NCBI GenBank assembly: GCA_036941025.1
Contig: JAYMNP010000001.1
Location: 992,001-1,056,000 of the forward strand
Direction: 5' to 3'
Length of the DNA stretch: 64,000 nt
Origin: Lachnospiraceae bacterium JLR.KK002
GTDB taxonomy: Bacteria > Bacillota > Clostridia > Lachnospirales > Lachnospiraceae
A model generated the notes under the pieces. That model was not told the DNA's origin and searched no databases. It saw only the letters and a program-made list of their open reading frames with translations. Positions 1 to 8,435 of this stretch are shown piece after piece (within the stretch, counting starts at the first letter, position 1; the number at the start of each line of letters is the position of its first letter). Both the position numbers and the translations under genes were made by a program.

Positions 1-85
1 GCGATATACCAAAAAATGTAAAAATAGTTGCAAACTTGCATGTTGTATAATAGTAGATAGTTGATTCAACGAAGAAACATCAAAC

Positions 86-105
86 TTTCCTGTGCGCACG
101 GGAAA
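86..105. promoter_or_regulatory. Near-perfect palindrome in the leader of the first cassette
   Basis: A 20-nt palindrome with one mismatched pair lies upstream of the first gene; its core is GTGCGCAC flanked by TTTCC and GGAAA. A TATAAT at 46-51 lies upstream, without a well spaced -35 box, so the promoter is only suggested. The palindrome would be transcribed and could be an operator or an RNA hairpin. Function is inference. Confidence 0.35.
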
Positions 106-159
106 ACCGAAAAGTGGATTTTTAATGAAGTATCAATTTTTTATTAGGAGGTTGTCAAA

Positions 160-519
160 ATGAACATTGTTAAATTTGTAAAACCAAAGGTGAGAGAAAA
201 TAAATGGTACAAAGGTGAGATTGTAGATTACTCGCTGGATATGGAAAAAAATACGCTGAGGATTTATGTAATAGTAGATAAAGAGCCGACAATTCGATTC
301 ATGAGAAAAATAGATGTGAGGCTTGAAGTGAATTCCCATTTTTATAAATTGTGCTATGAGCTTGATTTGTTTAATGATGACCTGTCGGCTGATTTGGATT
401 TGCTTATAGAAACCAGGGTGCTGGTGACTTTTCATCAGGGAGATAACGGTCAGTTCTTCATTGACAAGATAAAACTGGATGCTGAATTCTATGAACAGGA
501 GGAGCAGGATGAAGAATAA
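160..519 (+). CDS. Small uncharacterised cassette protein, first of a paralogous pair
   Basis: A 119-residue acidic protein of unknown function. The start is well supported by AGGAGG at 147-152. There is no signal peptide or membrane segment. Its pattern (GEIVDYS near the N-terminus, then hydrophobic strands, then an FFIDKIKLDAEFY ending) matches the next gene loosely, so the two look like diverged paralogues of one small, probably beta-rich fold. Position directly ahead of a P-loop ATPase suggests a role in DNA transactions of a mobile element, but that is inference from context. The downstream gene overlaps its last codons. Confidence 0.7.
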   Translation: MNIVKFVKPKVRENKWYKGEIVDYSLDMEKNTLRIYVIVDKEPTIRFMRKIDVRLEVNSHFYKLCYELDLFNDDLSADLDLLIETRVLVTFHQGDNGQFFIDKIKLDAEFYEQEEQDEE

Positions 520-823
520 ATGCAGGAGAAGGGATTGTTATGGCACAGTAGAAAGCTATAGCTACAGGAAGAAGCATGTAATATTACATTTGTCATTTTA
601 TGATAGTAACAGACATAGAAAGAACCTTGCTTACAAAATACCAGTATGGAGACTGAATCACAGGCTCCAGAACCTTCCAGTTTTCAGAAAGGATGGCTCA
701 TTGGACTTTGGAAGTCTGGAAGGTATGCCAGTATCTATTGAGATAATTCAAAGCGGTAACAGGGTATTTGTGAAAAAAATAGCCTATGACGTATCTTATT
801 ACGGAATAGAAAGTGGGGACTGA
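509..823 (+). CDS. Small uncharacterised cassette protein, second of the pair
   Basis: About 104 residues. ATG 509 is preferred because AGGAGG lies just upstream and the gene overlaps the preceding stop by 11 nt, which suggests translational coupling. The N-terminus is basic with two cysteines (KNKCRRRDC). The C-terminal half (LPVFRKDGSLDF, then VFVKKIAYDVSYYG) is clearly shared with the truncated protein at 23875-24126 in the second cassette, and more weakly with the gene upstream. No known domain is recognised. The pairing of this family with a P-loop ATPase in both cassettes argues that it belongs to the element rather than to cargo. Confidence 0.7.
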   Translation: MKNKCRRRDCYGTVESYSYRKKHVILHLSFYDSNRHRKNLAYKIPVWRLNHRLQNLPVFRKDGSLDFGSLEGMPVSIEIIQSGNRVFVKKIAYDVSYYGIESGD

Positions 824-825
824 AA

Positions 826-2271
826 ATGGGTAAAAATTCAGATTTAACAGAAAACGTTCAGGAACTGGTAAACAAAAGGCTTTTAAGCTTTGCGAAAGAC
901 ATCAGGGGAAATTACTATGGACTGATAAACAATGAAAAAAATAGTACGATGGCTTATCCAATTTACGAAAATGACTTCAGGACAGCCTTCAAAAAGTTAT
1001 ATTACCAGCAGTTTCAAAAAGTGCTTCTTATGCAGGAGGTACAGAATGCAGTGGACATAGCCGAGATTCTTGGGGCAGATAACCTGCAGGAGGTAGAGGT
1101 ATGCAAGAGGATTTATAACAATGGTTCCCAATATGCTTACGAATTAAACAGGGAAAATGGAACCGTTGTATGGATTGAAAACGGGAAGGCGTCCATAGAA
1201 ACAGTAGAAGGCGTCATTTTCCGGCATTCCGCCAATTACGCAGACCAGGTAAAGCCCGACCTGAGAATCAAGCCGGGAAGACTGCTTCACTATGTAGGAA
1301 AGAATTTCAACCTGAAATCTGACAGGGAGGTAAAACTTCTTACGCTGTTCCTTGTCACATCATTCTGGGGGCTGGGCATTAACCATCCCATGCTGGTGCT
1401 GACAGGTGAGAAAGGCGCGGGAAAGAGCTCGACTCTTCGGAAACTGGAAAGCCTTATCGACCCCAAAGCCACGGATGTAGGCGGCGGCATTCCAAAAGGA
1501 AGTGACGGTCTGGAATTGAAGCTGAACAACAATTATTTTACCTCATTGGATAATTTATCATCCTTAAGCCGGAGAGTGTCTGATATTTTGGCAGTTGCAG
1601 TGACAGGGGGCAGCGTATCAAAGCGCGCCCTGTATCAGAATACAAATGAAATCGTATTGGATTTGAAATCAGTGGTCGCCATGAACGGGGTTTCACTGGT
1701 TGCAAAGGAAAGCGATTTGCTCGACCGTTCCCTGATTATCGCGCTCAAAAGGATAGAACCGGATGAAATCGTGACGGAGGAAGCGTTACAGAACCAGTTT
1801 GAAGAAGACAGACCCAAAATATTAGGCTGTATTTTTAAGGTACTGGCAGCAGCTTTTTATGATAAAAAACCTGTGGGAAAACAGAAGCTGATACGTATGG
1901 CTGATTTCCATGTTGCATGTATCAAAGCGGGCAGAGTTTTGGGCATGGCGGAAGAAGAAGTTTCGGAGATACTATGGGAAAACCAGAAAAATATTAACAG
2001 AAGCACGTTGGACGGGGACATTGTTGCACTGTGCATTATAGAATTGATGAAGAAAAGAAAAAGATATACAAATTCTATGTCAATGTTACTATGCGACTTG
2101 CAGGACATTGCGGCAGAGAACGGAATGGCAGGGAATGTGCTTCCAAAGACACCCAACCACTTAAGAATCAGGATTGACAAGATAAAAAGCAATCTGGAGA
2201 ATGAGTCCGGCATCCATTATGAAGTGAAGCCAACCTCAACCTTCAAAGAAATAACGATTTGGAAGAAATAA
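826..2271 (+). CDS. P-loop ATPase of a mobile element
   Basis: A 481-residue protein with a Walker A motif GEKGAGKSS near residue 197, a hydrophobic strand before it, and NNYFTSLDNLSSL about 45 residues later where a Walker B acidic pair is expected. The arrangement resembles the helicase or primase-associated ATPases of plasmids, phages and integrative elements, which often lack a recognisable primase domain. It follows two small genes in one operon, and a diverged homologue sits at 24113-25567 with the same neighbours. Probable role: ATP-driven DNA unwinding or loading in element replication or transfer; this is inference from the motif and context. Confidence 0.7.
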   Translation: MGKNSDLTENVQELVNKRLLSFAKDIRGNYYGLINNEKNSTMAYPIYENDFRTAFKKLYYQQFQKVLLMQEVQNAVDIAEILGADNLQEVEVCKRIYNNGSQYAYELNRENGTVVWIENGKASIETVEGVIFRHSANYADQVKPDLRIKPGRLLHYVGKNFNLKSDREVKLLTLFLVTSFWGLGINHPMLVLTGEKGAGKSSTLRKLESLIDPKATDVGGGIPKGSDGLELKLNNNYFTSLDNLSSLSRRVSDILAVAVTGGSVSKRALYQNTNEIVLDLKSVVAMNGVSLVAKESDLLDRSLIIALKRIEPDEIVTEEALQNQFEEDRPKILGCIFKVLAAAFYDKKPVGKQKLIRMADFHVACIKAGRVLGMAEEEVSEILWENQKNINRSTLDGDIVALCIIELMKKRKRYTNSMSMLLCDLQDIAAENGMAGNVLPKTPNHLRIRIDKIKSNLENESGIHYEVKPTSTFKEITIWKK

Positions 2272-2275
2272 AAAA

Positions 2276-2460
2276 TTTTGCAAAACCTTGCGAAATTTGC
2301 GAAAGGCTGAAAAACCATACAGATAAACTAAGGCGGGATATAGTTTCGCAACAGCCGCAAAAAAATCAAAAATTTTTCTGCTTTACCAGCCAGCGGAACA
2401 AACAGGGATATCAGGTATATATTATATCTTTGGCTGACTGATAATAGGTAATTGCGAAAC
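2276..2460. repeat. Iteron-like cluster of TTGCGAAA words in both orientations
   Basis: The gap of about 330 nt after the ATPase contains no convincing gene. TTGCGAAA occurs at about 2288-2295, 2297-2304 and 2452-2459, and inverted as TTTCGCAA at 2344-2351. A related TTTCGCAAACG lies at about 4189 on the far side of the inserted transposase gene. Clustered short repeats beside an ATPase suggest a replication or transfer site, or a recombinase binding region. No function is proven. Confidence 0.4.
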
Positions 2461-2603
2461 AAGTTCAAAATCTTGATTCCAATAGGGCAAAGGCCCGGTT
2501 GAGCCGGACTTACAGGAGGTGGATGTGGATAACAAGGATTTTAAGACATGAAAACAAAGCAGATAAGGATATCTGCCCGTGAAATGGTATGCGGTATGTA
2601 AGG

Positions 2604-4061
2604 TTATGCAATCAGAGGTTTTAAACTGCGGATATATTCATGCCTGTGCAGTTTATCAGCCACCATTACAGTAATAAGCTGGGTAATCCCGGCGAGAAGC
2701 AGGTCAGCATGAAGCGTTTTTTCATTCTGCGTTTTACGCCCGGCAACACAGAAGCTGTCCTTGAAATGGTTGATTGATTTCTCAACATTTACTCTGATCT
2801 TATAGGTGGAATCCCATTCGGCCGTACTACGGAGCGTACCAGGATAGGCGCGCAGGTTTTTCTCGGGATAAATATAAAACATCCTGCCGCAGGGGGATTC
2901 AGTACAGGGATTTTCACAGTGGCAGACGCGTTTGCTCTTACCGGTTGATTTATCATATTCCCATTTCATTTTCGGGCATACAAACTTCATGGTTGGCAGT
3001 CCGCAGCGGAGATGGGATTTGCTTCCTTCCCGTTTCATTGGAAGGGATGGGTCTTTGGGGCAGCAGGGGATGCCGTCCTTATTCAGCGGGCAGTCGGATT
3101 TTGGAAGGGAGATTCTGCCGTTGAGGGGAATGTAAGCCTGCTCAAAGGAAGCTTCCTGTAACAGGTATTTGTAGATTTCAATGGAATCAAATGCGGCGTC
3201 TCCCAGAAAAGTTTTCGGATTGATAAGCGGATGCTTGCGAAAGAAATCCTTTAAAGTGGGAATCAATGCCCTGGAATCGGCAAGACTCTTATCTTCATCC
3301 GGGGAATCAGATTTTTTTCCAACAATGATGTCAGGATGAGCCGCAAGAAAGTCCTTGTTATAAAAGGAAATATCCCGGACAATGCCGAGTCCGTTGGTAA
3401 TAATGCCGAATTTATAAGCATAACAGAAATGCCCGTTAATGTACATCTGCTGAATGGCTGGACTGGCGGCAGCATGGGAAGGCATGGAGCCGTAGGCGGC
3501 TTTATAAGGGTCAAAGGAATCGGCCATCCCTTTTGCTTTTTTGAAGGCTTTCAGCTGTTTGATGATACGGTTGGCATATTTGGGATTGTTTTCTGTAACC
3601 CATGCCTCAATGCCGGAGGTGTCAAAGAGAAGCATGGAAGCTTTCTGTGTATCAATACAATGGCAGATCGGTTCGGTCAAGTCAGCAAGATGATCGAACA
3701 TGGATTGTAAGTCCGATAAAAAATCCTGTTTGAACCGGGTGAATTTAGAGGCATCCGGGACAACATCAAACCCACAGAAGTCCCGCAGTTCCTGGGAGTA
3801 TTTCAGGAATATGATCAGCAGGGATGTTGTTGGGATTGAGAAGATAAGCTGTAATAACAGAGCCCTGAGCATTGGATAAAGCAGATGCTTACGGGGCCTG
3901 CCAGTGGCAGCATGGAAATGAGAAATAAAGGACACTGGGACCATTTCATCTAAGTTGATGGTATTTTCGAGAAGTGCAAGGAACTGATATTTATCATTAT
4001 CAAATTTATTTTGGCAATCGGTAAAAATATCTGCCAAAGAGAGCTGTTTATGTGTTATCAT
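2604..4061 (-). CDS. IS1182-like DDE transposase
   Basis: A 485-residue transposase. The N-terminal part (GRPRKHLLYPMLRALLL, later PDASKFTRFKQDF) is the InsH/DUF772-type helical region. The catalytic core shows DDE candidates in LLFDTSGIEAW, FLGDAAFDS and the INVEKSINHFKD segment, and a cysteine-rich insertion (CHCENPCTESPCGR) lies before the last acid. The gene is full length and opens with AAAGGAG upstream of its ATG on the minus strand. It lies inside the left cassette, separating the ATPase from the SHOCT and recombinase genes. Exact inverted repeats could not be fixed by eye, so the element ends are not given. Confidence 0.85.
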   Translation of the reverse strand: MITHKQLSLADIFTDCQNKFDNDKYQFLALLENTINLDEMVPVSFISHFHAATGRPRKHLLYPMLRALLLQLIFSIPTTSLLIIFLKYSQELRDFCGFDVVPDASKFTRFKQDFLSDLQSMFDHLADLTEPICHCIDTQKASMLLFDTSGIEAWVTENNPKYANRIIKQLKAFKKAKGMADSFDPYKAAYGSMPSHAAASPAIQQMYINGHFCYAYKFGIITNGLGIVRDISFYNKDFLAAHPDIIVGKKSDSPDEDKSLADSRALIPTLKDFFRKHPLINPKTFLGDAAFDSIEIYKYLLQEASFEQAYIPLNGRISLPKSDCPLNKDGIPCCPKDPSLPMKREGSKSHLRCGLPTMKFVCPKMKWEYDKSTGKSKRVCHCENPCTESPCGRMFYIYPEKNLRAYPGTLRSTAEWDSTYKIRVNVEKSINHFKDSFCVAGRKTQNEKTLHADLLLAGITQLITVMVADKLHRHEYIRSLKPLIA

Positions 4062-4230
4062 ATAGATACGACTCCTTTACTGGTGGATATGGATAATTGT
4101 TACTGGAGATTTCAATTATACCACAGACCAGTGAGGAGTTGTTTTATTTTGTAACAAAGAGAATCCCGTATTTATGTGGGTTCTGGCGTTTCGCAAACGC
4201 CTATGACTGATAAGGCGGAAAGGAGGTCTT

Positions 4231-4446
4231 ATGAATGGAAAACAGCAGAAGAATCAAATGGAGGAATTATTTTCTGCCCGGCTGCTTAAGATGCTGTTCT
4301 ATGGAAAAGCCATCAACCAGCCAACTTATGACAGGGCTGTGAAAAGCCTGAAAAGAAAGGAGGAGGCACAGTCAGATGGGGGATTTGACAATGAAAAAGC
4401 TGCAGAGCCATACCAGCAACAAATACCGGACTTCACCGCTGGATAA
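4231..4446 (+). CDS. Small SHOCT-like protein
   Basis: A 71-residue protein starting after GGAAAGGAGG. The central segment (MEELFSARLLKMLFYGKAI followed by a predicted short helix) resembles SHOCT-type small helical proteins commonly encoded just ahead of large serine recombinases in Firmicutes elements. It overlaps the recombinase gene by about 70 nt in a different frame, a strong sign of co-translation. Likely an accessory of the recombinase, although no biochemical role is known for these proteins. The SHOCT assignment is by pattern only. Confidence 0.6.
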   Translation: MNGKQQKNQMEELFSARLLKMLFYGKAINQPTYDRAVKSLKRKEEAQSDGGFDNEKAAEPYQQQIPDFTAG

Positions 4447-6169
4447 AGTGCGCGTATGCTTCTATGGGAGGGTTTCCACACAGCATGAAGCGCAGATGAA
4501 CGCACTGGAAAACCAGATACAGTGGTATGAAAGCATTTTGTCAGACCATCCAAACTGGGAAAAAATAAATGTCTATGTGGATAAAGGGGTTACCGGTACA
4601 CAGGCGAAGAAACGCCAGGGCTTCATGCAGATGATAGAGGACGCTTCCAAAGGCGAATTTGACTTAATATGTACCCGTGAGGTGTCAAGGTTCGCAAGGA
4701 ATACCCTGGACAGCCTGAACTATACCAGGCAGCTTGGCAGAATGGGTGTGGAAGTATATTTTTACAATGACAATATCTGGTCCTGTGAATCAGATGGGGA
4801 ATTAAGGCTCACACTTATGTCCGCCATGTCGCAGGAGGAATCCAGGCATATCAGCGAGCGGGTGCTTGCGGGGCAGTCCATATCCAGAAAAAAAGGCGTC
4901 CTTTACGGGAATGGGAACATCCTTGGCTACCGGCTTGTAAAAGGCAGCAAATCCAGTGAAAACACGTATGAGATTATAGAAGAGGATGCGGAGACGGTGC
5001 GCATGGTTTACGACTTCTATCTGGAAGGAATGGGGGTAAAAACCATTGCGGCAAAAATGCAGGAGCTTCACAGGCAGACAGCCAAATCCGGCTGTAAATG
5101 GGACGCAACAAAGGTTTTAAGGATTCTGGACAACAAGACCTATGCAGGCTATATCGGCTACCATAAATCCCATACCGCCAGCTTTTTAGACCATACAAGG
5201 GTTCCTGTAAGAGACCGTTCCCAATACGAGTATGTGAAAGGGGATTTCCCTGCAATCATCCCGGAAGAGAAATGGAACCGGGTGCAGTCCTTAAAACAGA
5301 AGAAAGTGACCTGTGCAGGGCAGGGAAAATATGGGAAGAAACGCTCCAAAGACCGCTGGGTGCGGGTTCTTGTCTGTGGGTGTGGAAGGACATACCATAA
5401 ATATAAGTGGAGAGTCAATAAATCCGGGGAGGAGTGCTGCGGCTACCAGTGCTGGAACCAGGTGAACAACCGGAAGAAAAGTTACAGAATTAAAAACGGG
5501 CTGGACGCAGAAGGGTACTGTGACGTGCCATCCATCTGTGAATGGAAGCTGGACTTCATGCTGAAACATATCTTACAGAAAATCTGGAAAAACCCAAAAG
5601 AGACCATCACAGTACTGACGGAAACCATCAAAGAAAACTATGTGGAAGGGCAGGAAACCAATACGGAATTGGGATGCCTGAAACGGGAGCTTGAACGTCT
5701 GAAATGCAGGAAAGAAAGGCTTCTGGATATGCGCCTGGATAACCAGATAGAAGAAAGCGCATTTGAGGAAAAAAGAAGGCAGATTCAGGAGCGAACCACA
5801 GAAATAGAAAAAAGGCTGGAAGCCAGCATAGGGCAGGAAGTGACAGAAAGCACAGAAGATATCAGCAGTGCCATACGGAAAGTAAAAGACGTGCTGGAAA
5901 ATGCCTGCAACCTGAAGCAGAAGAAAATAGATGGAAACCTGATAGAAGCATTGGTGGAGCGGGTGACACCGACAGAAGAAGGCGTTTTTAAATGGTATCT
6001 GAACTGCAAAGCCACAGAAGACGCAACATTTGATGAAAAAGAGTATACCTTTTGTGATTCCTTCTGCTTATGCTTTGAGGAAGCAAAGGCATACCGAAAA
6101 CAGTATGGGAATTTCATACGGGCGAACCAGTGGAGGGACTTACAGGTAGAAATCTTTATTGCAAAATAA
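4376..6169 (+). CDS. Large serine recombinase
   Basis: A 597-residue site-specific recombinase that would integrate or excise the element through a covalent phosphoserine intermediate. Visible parts in order: resolvase catalytic domain with CFYGRVSTQHEAQ carrying the nucleophilic serine, then REVSRFARN; a recombinase domain; a cysteine-bearing zinc ribbon (VLVCGCGRTYHKY with later cysteines); and a long charged coiled coil around residues 430-520. ATG 4376 is chosen for its overlap with the upstream gene; ATG 4391 is an alternative. It is intact, unlike the second recombinase at 25956, so it is the better candidate for current mobility. Confidence 0.9.
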   Translation: MGDLTMKKLQSHTSNKYRTSPLDKVRVCFYGRVSTQHEAQMNALENQIQWYESILSDHPNWEKINVYVDKGVTGTQAKKRQGFMQMIEDASKGEFDLICTREVSRFARNTLDSLNYTRQLGRMGVEVYFYNDNIWSCESDGELRLTLMSAMSQEESRHISERVLAGQSISRKKGVLYGNGNILGYRLVKGSKSSENTYEIIEEDAETVRMVYDFYLEGMGVKTIAAKMQELHRQTAKSGCKWDATKVLRILDNKTYAGYIGYHKSHTASFLDHTRVPVRDRSQYEYVKGDFPAIIPEEKWNRVQSLKQKKVTCAGQGKYGKKRSKDRWVRVLVCGCGRTYHKYKWRVNKSGEECCGYQCWNQVNNRKKSYRIKNGLDAEGYCDVPSICEWKLDFMLKHILQKIWKNPKETITVLTETIKENYVEGQETNTELGCLKRELERLKCRKERLLDMRLDNQIEESAFEEKRRQIQERTTEIEKRLEASIGQEVTESTEDISSAIRKVKDVLENACNLKQKKIDGNLIEALVERVTPTEEGVFKWYLNCKATEDATFDEKEYTFCDSFCLCFEEAKAYRKQYGNFIRANQWRDLQVEIFIAK

Positions 6170-6343
6170 AGAAGAACAGGCAGAAATTATTTGCAGCATA
6201 GAAAGCAGGTGGAAGCCCATATTACAGAAGAAAGCAGATAAAAGCCCGTATCAAAGAAGAACAGGCAGAAAAAATGCGGCGGTAAACATGGAAGTGACGT
6301 GTTGCCGCCGCTATTATGGTTCCAGAAAGAACAGGAGGGAAAT

Positions 6344-7006
6344 ATGGTAACAGAACGGTTTCAGATGGAGGTAACAGCAGTGGGTTCCGATGACGGGACG
6401 CATACCTATGAGATTCAGAGAAAGTGGAGAGAAAAAGGGAAGAAATCATTAGTGGTGGAACTGTACCCCACACTCACAGCCAGCAGGTGCGGCAGCATGG
6501 ACGTATCAACCATGCATTTAATGAACCATGTGCAGGAACTTGGGTGGGGAGAAGTGCGGATTGTGAACCTTTATTCCAAAGTGTTTTCCGAAAAGCCGAA
6601 GGTAAGCGAACTGGCGGAAGACAGCAGCAACATTTCCTATATCGAAGAGATTCTGGAAGAGCCGGACATTAAGGACTATGACATTATCATTGCATGGGGC
6701 AACACGCTTACCTCCCATACACAGACTATCCATGCAAAAGCAGACCTCCTTGCAATGATGAAAGGGAAAGGGCTTGTAAAACAGGTCAAATGCATTGTCA
6801 CCGATAATTTGAAAACAGAAGGCGTACACCCTCTGTATCTGGGATTGCGCCATTCCAAAGACGTATGGAAGTTAAAGCCATATCCATTGGAGAAAGCCCT
6901 CCAGGACTTAAAGGGCGGGGAGAAAAAGGCAACAAAAGAAAGCGAAGCTGTAAAAAAGAAAAAGGGGGCGAAAAAGGATGTACCAGAGGATAAAGAACAA
7001 ACTTGA
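6344..7006 (+). CDS. DUF1643-family protein
   Basis: About 220 residues. ATG 6344 follows ACAGGAGGGA. The segments LVVELYPTLTASRCGSMD, WGEVRIVNLYSKVF and IIAWGN match the conserved pattern of DUF1643, a family of unknown biochemical role often found on mobile elements. The C-terminus is a lysine/glutamate-rich tail that overlaps the next gene. About 170 nt between the recombinase and this gene hold a direct repeat (GAAGAACAGGCAGAAA at about 6170 and 6258) but no gene. Confidence 0.75.
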   Translation: MVTERFQMEVTAVGSDDGTHTYEIQRKWREKGKKSLVVELYPTLTASRCGSMDVSTMHLMNHVQELGWGEVRIVNLYSKVFSEKPKVSELAEDSSNISYIEEILEEPDIKDYDIIIAWGNTLTSHTQTIHAKADLLAMMKGKGLVKQVKCIVTDNLKTEGVHPLYLGLRHSKDVWKLKPYPLEKALQDLKGGEKKATKESEAVKKKKGAKKDVPEDKEQT

Positions 7007-7337
7007 CCTGGAAATCGTGAAAGAATCCCTGAAGGCTGAGAAGGTGGAAGACGCTGTATTAAGGCGCATGGAAGAACTGGTGGAGGTATTAGACCGTGAA
7101 TATGGCTGCTGCCGGGGTTCTTCTGATATGGGAGGCTATGTGCTGCTTTTCACAGAACGGGAAACATATGAGTGCTATTTTTCAAAACTTATGGAGTGTT
7201 ACCATCTTGAGAAAAACCTTTCGGAATATACAGAACGAATCAGCGGTACGGAAGATGGGAGAGCATGGCAGGAAGAACTTTACCTGCTGTCCTCAGATGA
7301 CGCACTGGTGCTGGTCTATCCTGCAGGGCAGGAATAA
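6978..7337 (+). CDS. Uncharacterised 119-residue element protein
   Basis: Starts inside the last codons of the DUF1643 gene, a 29-nt overlap that suggests coupling. The protein is acidic and probably largely helical at the N-terminus, with a central strand-rich part (YVLLFTERETYECYF). No signal peptide, membrane segment or known motif is visible. Function unknown; context places it in the accessory tail of the recombinase cassette. Confidence 0.6.
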   Translation: MYQRIKNKLDLEIVKESLKAEKVEDAVLRRMEELVEVLDREYGCCRGSSDMGGYVLLFTERETYECYFSKLMECYHLEKNLSEYTERISGTEDGRAWQEELYLLSSDDALVLVYPAGQE

Positions 7338-7405
7338 GAGAAAGAAAGATTATCCTGGCAGTTTTATACTGCCCGGCATAGAAAAACACAGGAAGGAGTG
7401 GTTTT

Positions 7406-7486
7406 ATGGAATACCTCATTTATGGTATATTGGCGGCATGTGTGGTAATTGCAGGAGCAGAATTGTTTTTGGCGTATGGAGAGTAA
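7406..7486 (+). CDS. 26-residue small membrane peptide
   Basis: A short reading frame after GGAAGGAG with ATG at 7406. Almost the whole peptide is one hydrophobic span (YLIYGILAACVVIAGA), ending in an acidic tail. It abuts another small gene 12 nt downstream with its own ribosome site. Such single-span peptides are plausible genes, but size makes the call uncertain. Confidence 0.45.
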   Translation: MEYLIYGILAACVVIAGAELFLAYGE

Positions 7487-7498
7487 GGAGGAAAGAAA

Positions 7499-7630
7499 AT
7501 GGCAAATGTATTTTTATTTTTACTGGGTTTTACCAGTGTGACAACAGTATATGAGATTGCTAAAACAGGAAAGCGCACAAAATCCGATAAGGTGAACCGT
7601 GCGGTGGATTCCTGGAAGAAAGGGAAGTAA
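7499..7630 (+). CDS. 43-residue small membrane-anchored peptide
   Basis: ATG 7499 follows GGAGGAAAG. The N-terminus is hydrophobic (VFLFLLGFTSVTTVYEI) and the C-terminus is basic (KTGKRTKSDK), the layout expected of a single-pass peptide with a cytoplasmic basic tail. It follows the 26-residue gene closely. No family is recognised. Confidence 0.45.
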   Translation: MANVFLFLLGFTSVTTVYEIAKTGKRTKSDKVNRAVDSWKKGK

Positions 7631-7680
7631 AGAAAAGGGTTCCCGGAAAGTATCAAAGAACCAGAAGGAGCATAGAAAAG

Positions 7681-7712
7681 CAGATACCGCAGGGATTCCT
7701 CTGTGGTATCTG
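7681..7712. terminator. Hairpin upstream of the SymE-like gene
   Basis: CAGATACCGCAGGG pairs with the CTCTGTGGTATCTG arm around a short loop. No long T tract follows, so it may be a processing or regulatory hairpin rather than a terminator. A sister hairpin with the same CAGATACC / GGTATCTG arms lies just after the SymE-like gene. Confidence 0.45.
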
Positions 7713-7781
7713 TAAACCAGTGTTTTATGTTTCAAAACCAGAACCAATGATACCGGGAAGTGAAAGAGAAGGAGACAGAAG

Positions 7782-8345
7782 ATGGGGCATGATTTGAACC
7801 AGTATATTGTAAGGGAATATGGAAGGCTTGAAACAGAGAGGGAGCAGAGGGAATTTGTGGAAAAGATACGTTTCCTGATGATGGCAGGTGAAAGGGAGTT
7901 TTCCGCTTACTATTCCAAAGGAATCCTGACCGGAAGGGAGTTCTATTCAGTGGCAGACACTTTATATGCACTGAATAATTTCTGGATGCTGTCAGGGTTT
8001 GTATATCAGAACAGGCAGCATTTGTTCCGTGAAATAAATGGGCAGAAAGAACCGCAGGAAACCCGTAATTTTATGGAACCCTGCAAGTTTGGGAAAGACA
8101 CCATACTGTCCAGGATGTTCCAGGTGATGAAGAACTCCGGCATGGATGGCAGCATGGTAAACGAATGCGAAGACTACAATGTAATCACCCGCAGGGTAAA
8201 AGTCTATGGAGCCACAGGGAGCAGAGGGGCTACCGTGCCGCAGATTGTACTGCAGGGAAATTGGGTGGAGCAGTGGGGCTTTGAAACAGGCTGCAGTGTG
8301 CGTGTGGAATGCTACCAGAAGAAGCTGGTTATCCTGAAAGAATAA
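7782..8345 (+). CDS. SymE-like C-terminal domain protein
   Basis: A 187-residue protein. The last 40 residues (VPQIVLQGNWVEQWGFETG then an RVECYQKKLVILKE ending) carry the SymE signature: strand, LxGxW, GF-x-G, strand. SymE proteins are AbrB-fold toxins of type I systems in which an antisense RNA blocks translation. The first 140 residues are unrelated to SymE and unrecognised. The gene is flanked by two matching hairpins, and its 3-prime end is duplicated at about 26481-26658. Whether it is toxic, or an antisense RNA exists, cannot be told here. Confidence 0.65.
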   Translation: MGHDLNQYIVREYGRLETEREQREFVEKIRFLMMAGEREFSAYYSKGILTGREFYSVADTLYALNNFWMLSGFVYQNRQHLFREINGQKEPQETRNFMEPCKFGKDTILSRMFQVMKNSGMDGSMVNECEDYNVITRRVKVYGATGSRGATVPQIVLQGNWVEQWGFETGCSVRVECYQKKLVILKE

Positions 8346-8380
8346 AAAGCAGGGGTATGGTAAGTGGTAGCATAAAAAAG

Positions 8381-8417
8381 CAGATACCATAGGAGTGAAA
8401 ATCTTTTGTGGTATCTG
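8381..8417. terminator. Hairpin downstream of the SymE-like gene
   Basis: CAGATACCATAGGA and TGTGGTATCTG form a stem with an A/T-rich loop. It lies between convergent genes (SymE-like on plus, XRE on minus), so it could end transcripts from either side. It is a near copy of the hairpin at 7681-7712. Confidence 0.5.
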
Positions 8418-8435
8418 CCATTGTAAATATAATCT

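Noticed and set aside
2259..2441. Small plus-strand frame after the first ATPase
   Set aside because: It overlaps the ATPase end, has no ribosome site, and runs through the TTGCGAAA cluster; not supported as a gene.
2514..4103. Similar GGTGGAT-TGGATAA stretches on both sides of the IS1182-like gene as IS ends
   Set aside because: They are in direct, not inverted, orientation and only partly match, so they cannot be claimed as terminal repeats.
7096..7554. Long plus-strand frame overlapping the 119-residue protein and two small peptides
   Set aside because: It has no ribosome site and would conflict with three better-supported frames with their own AGGAGG-like sites.
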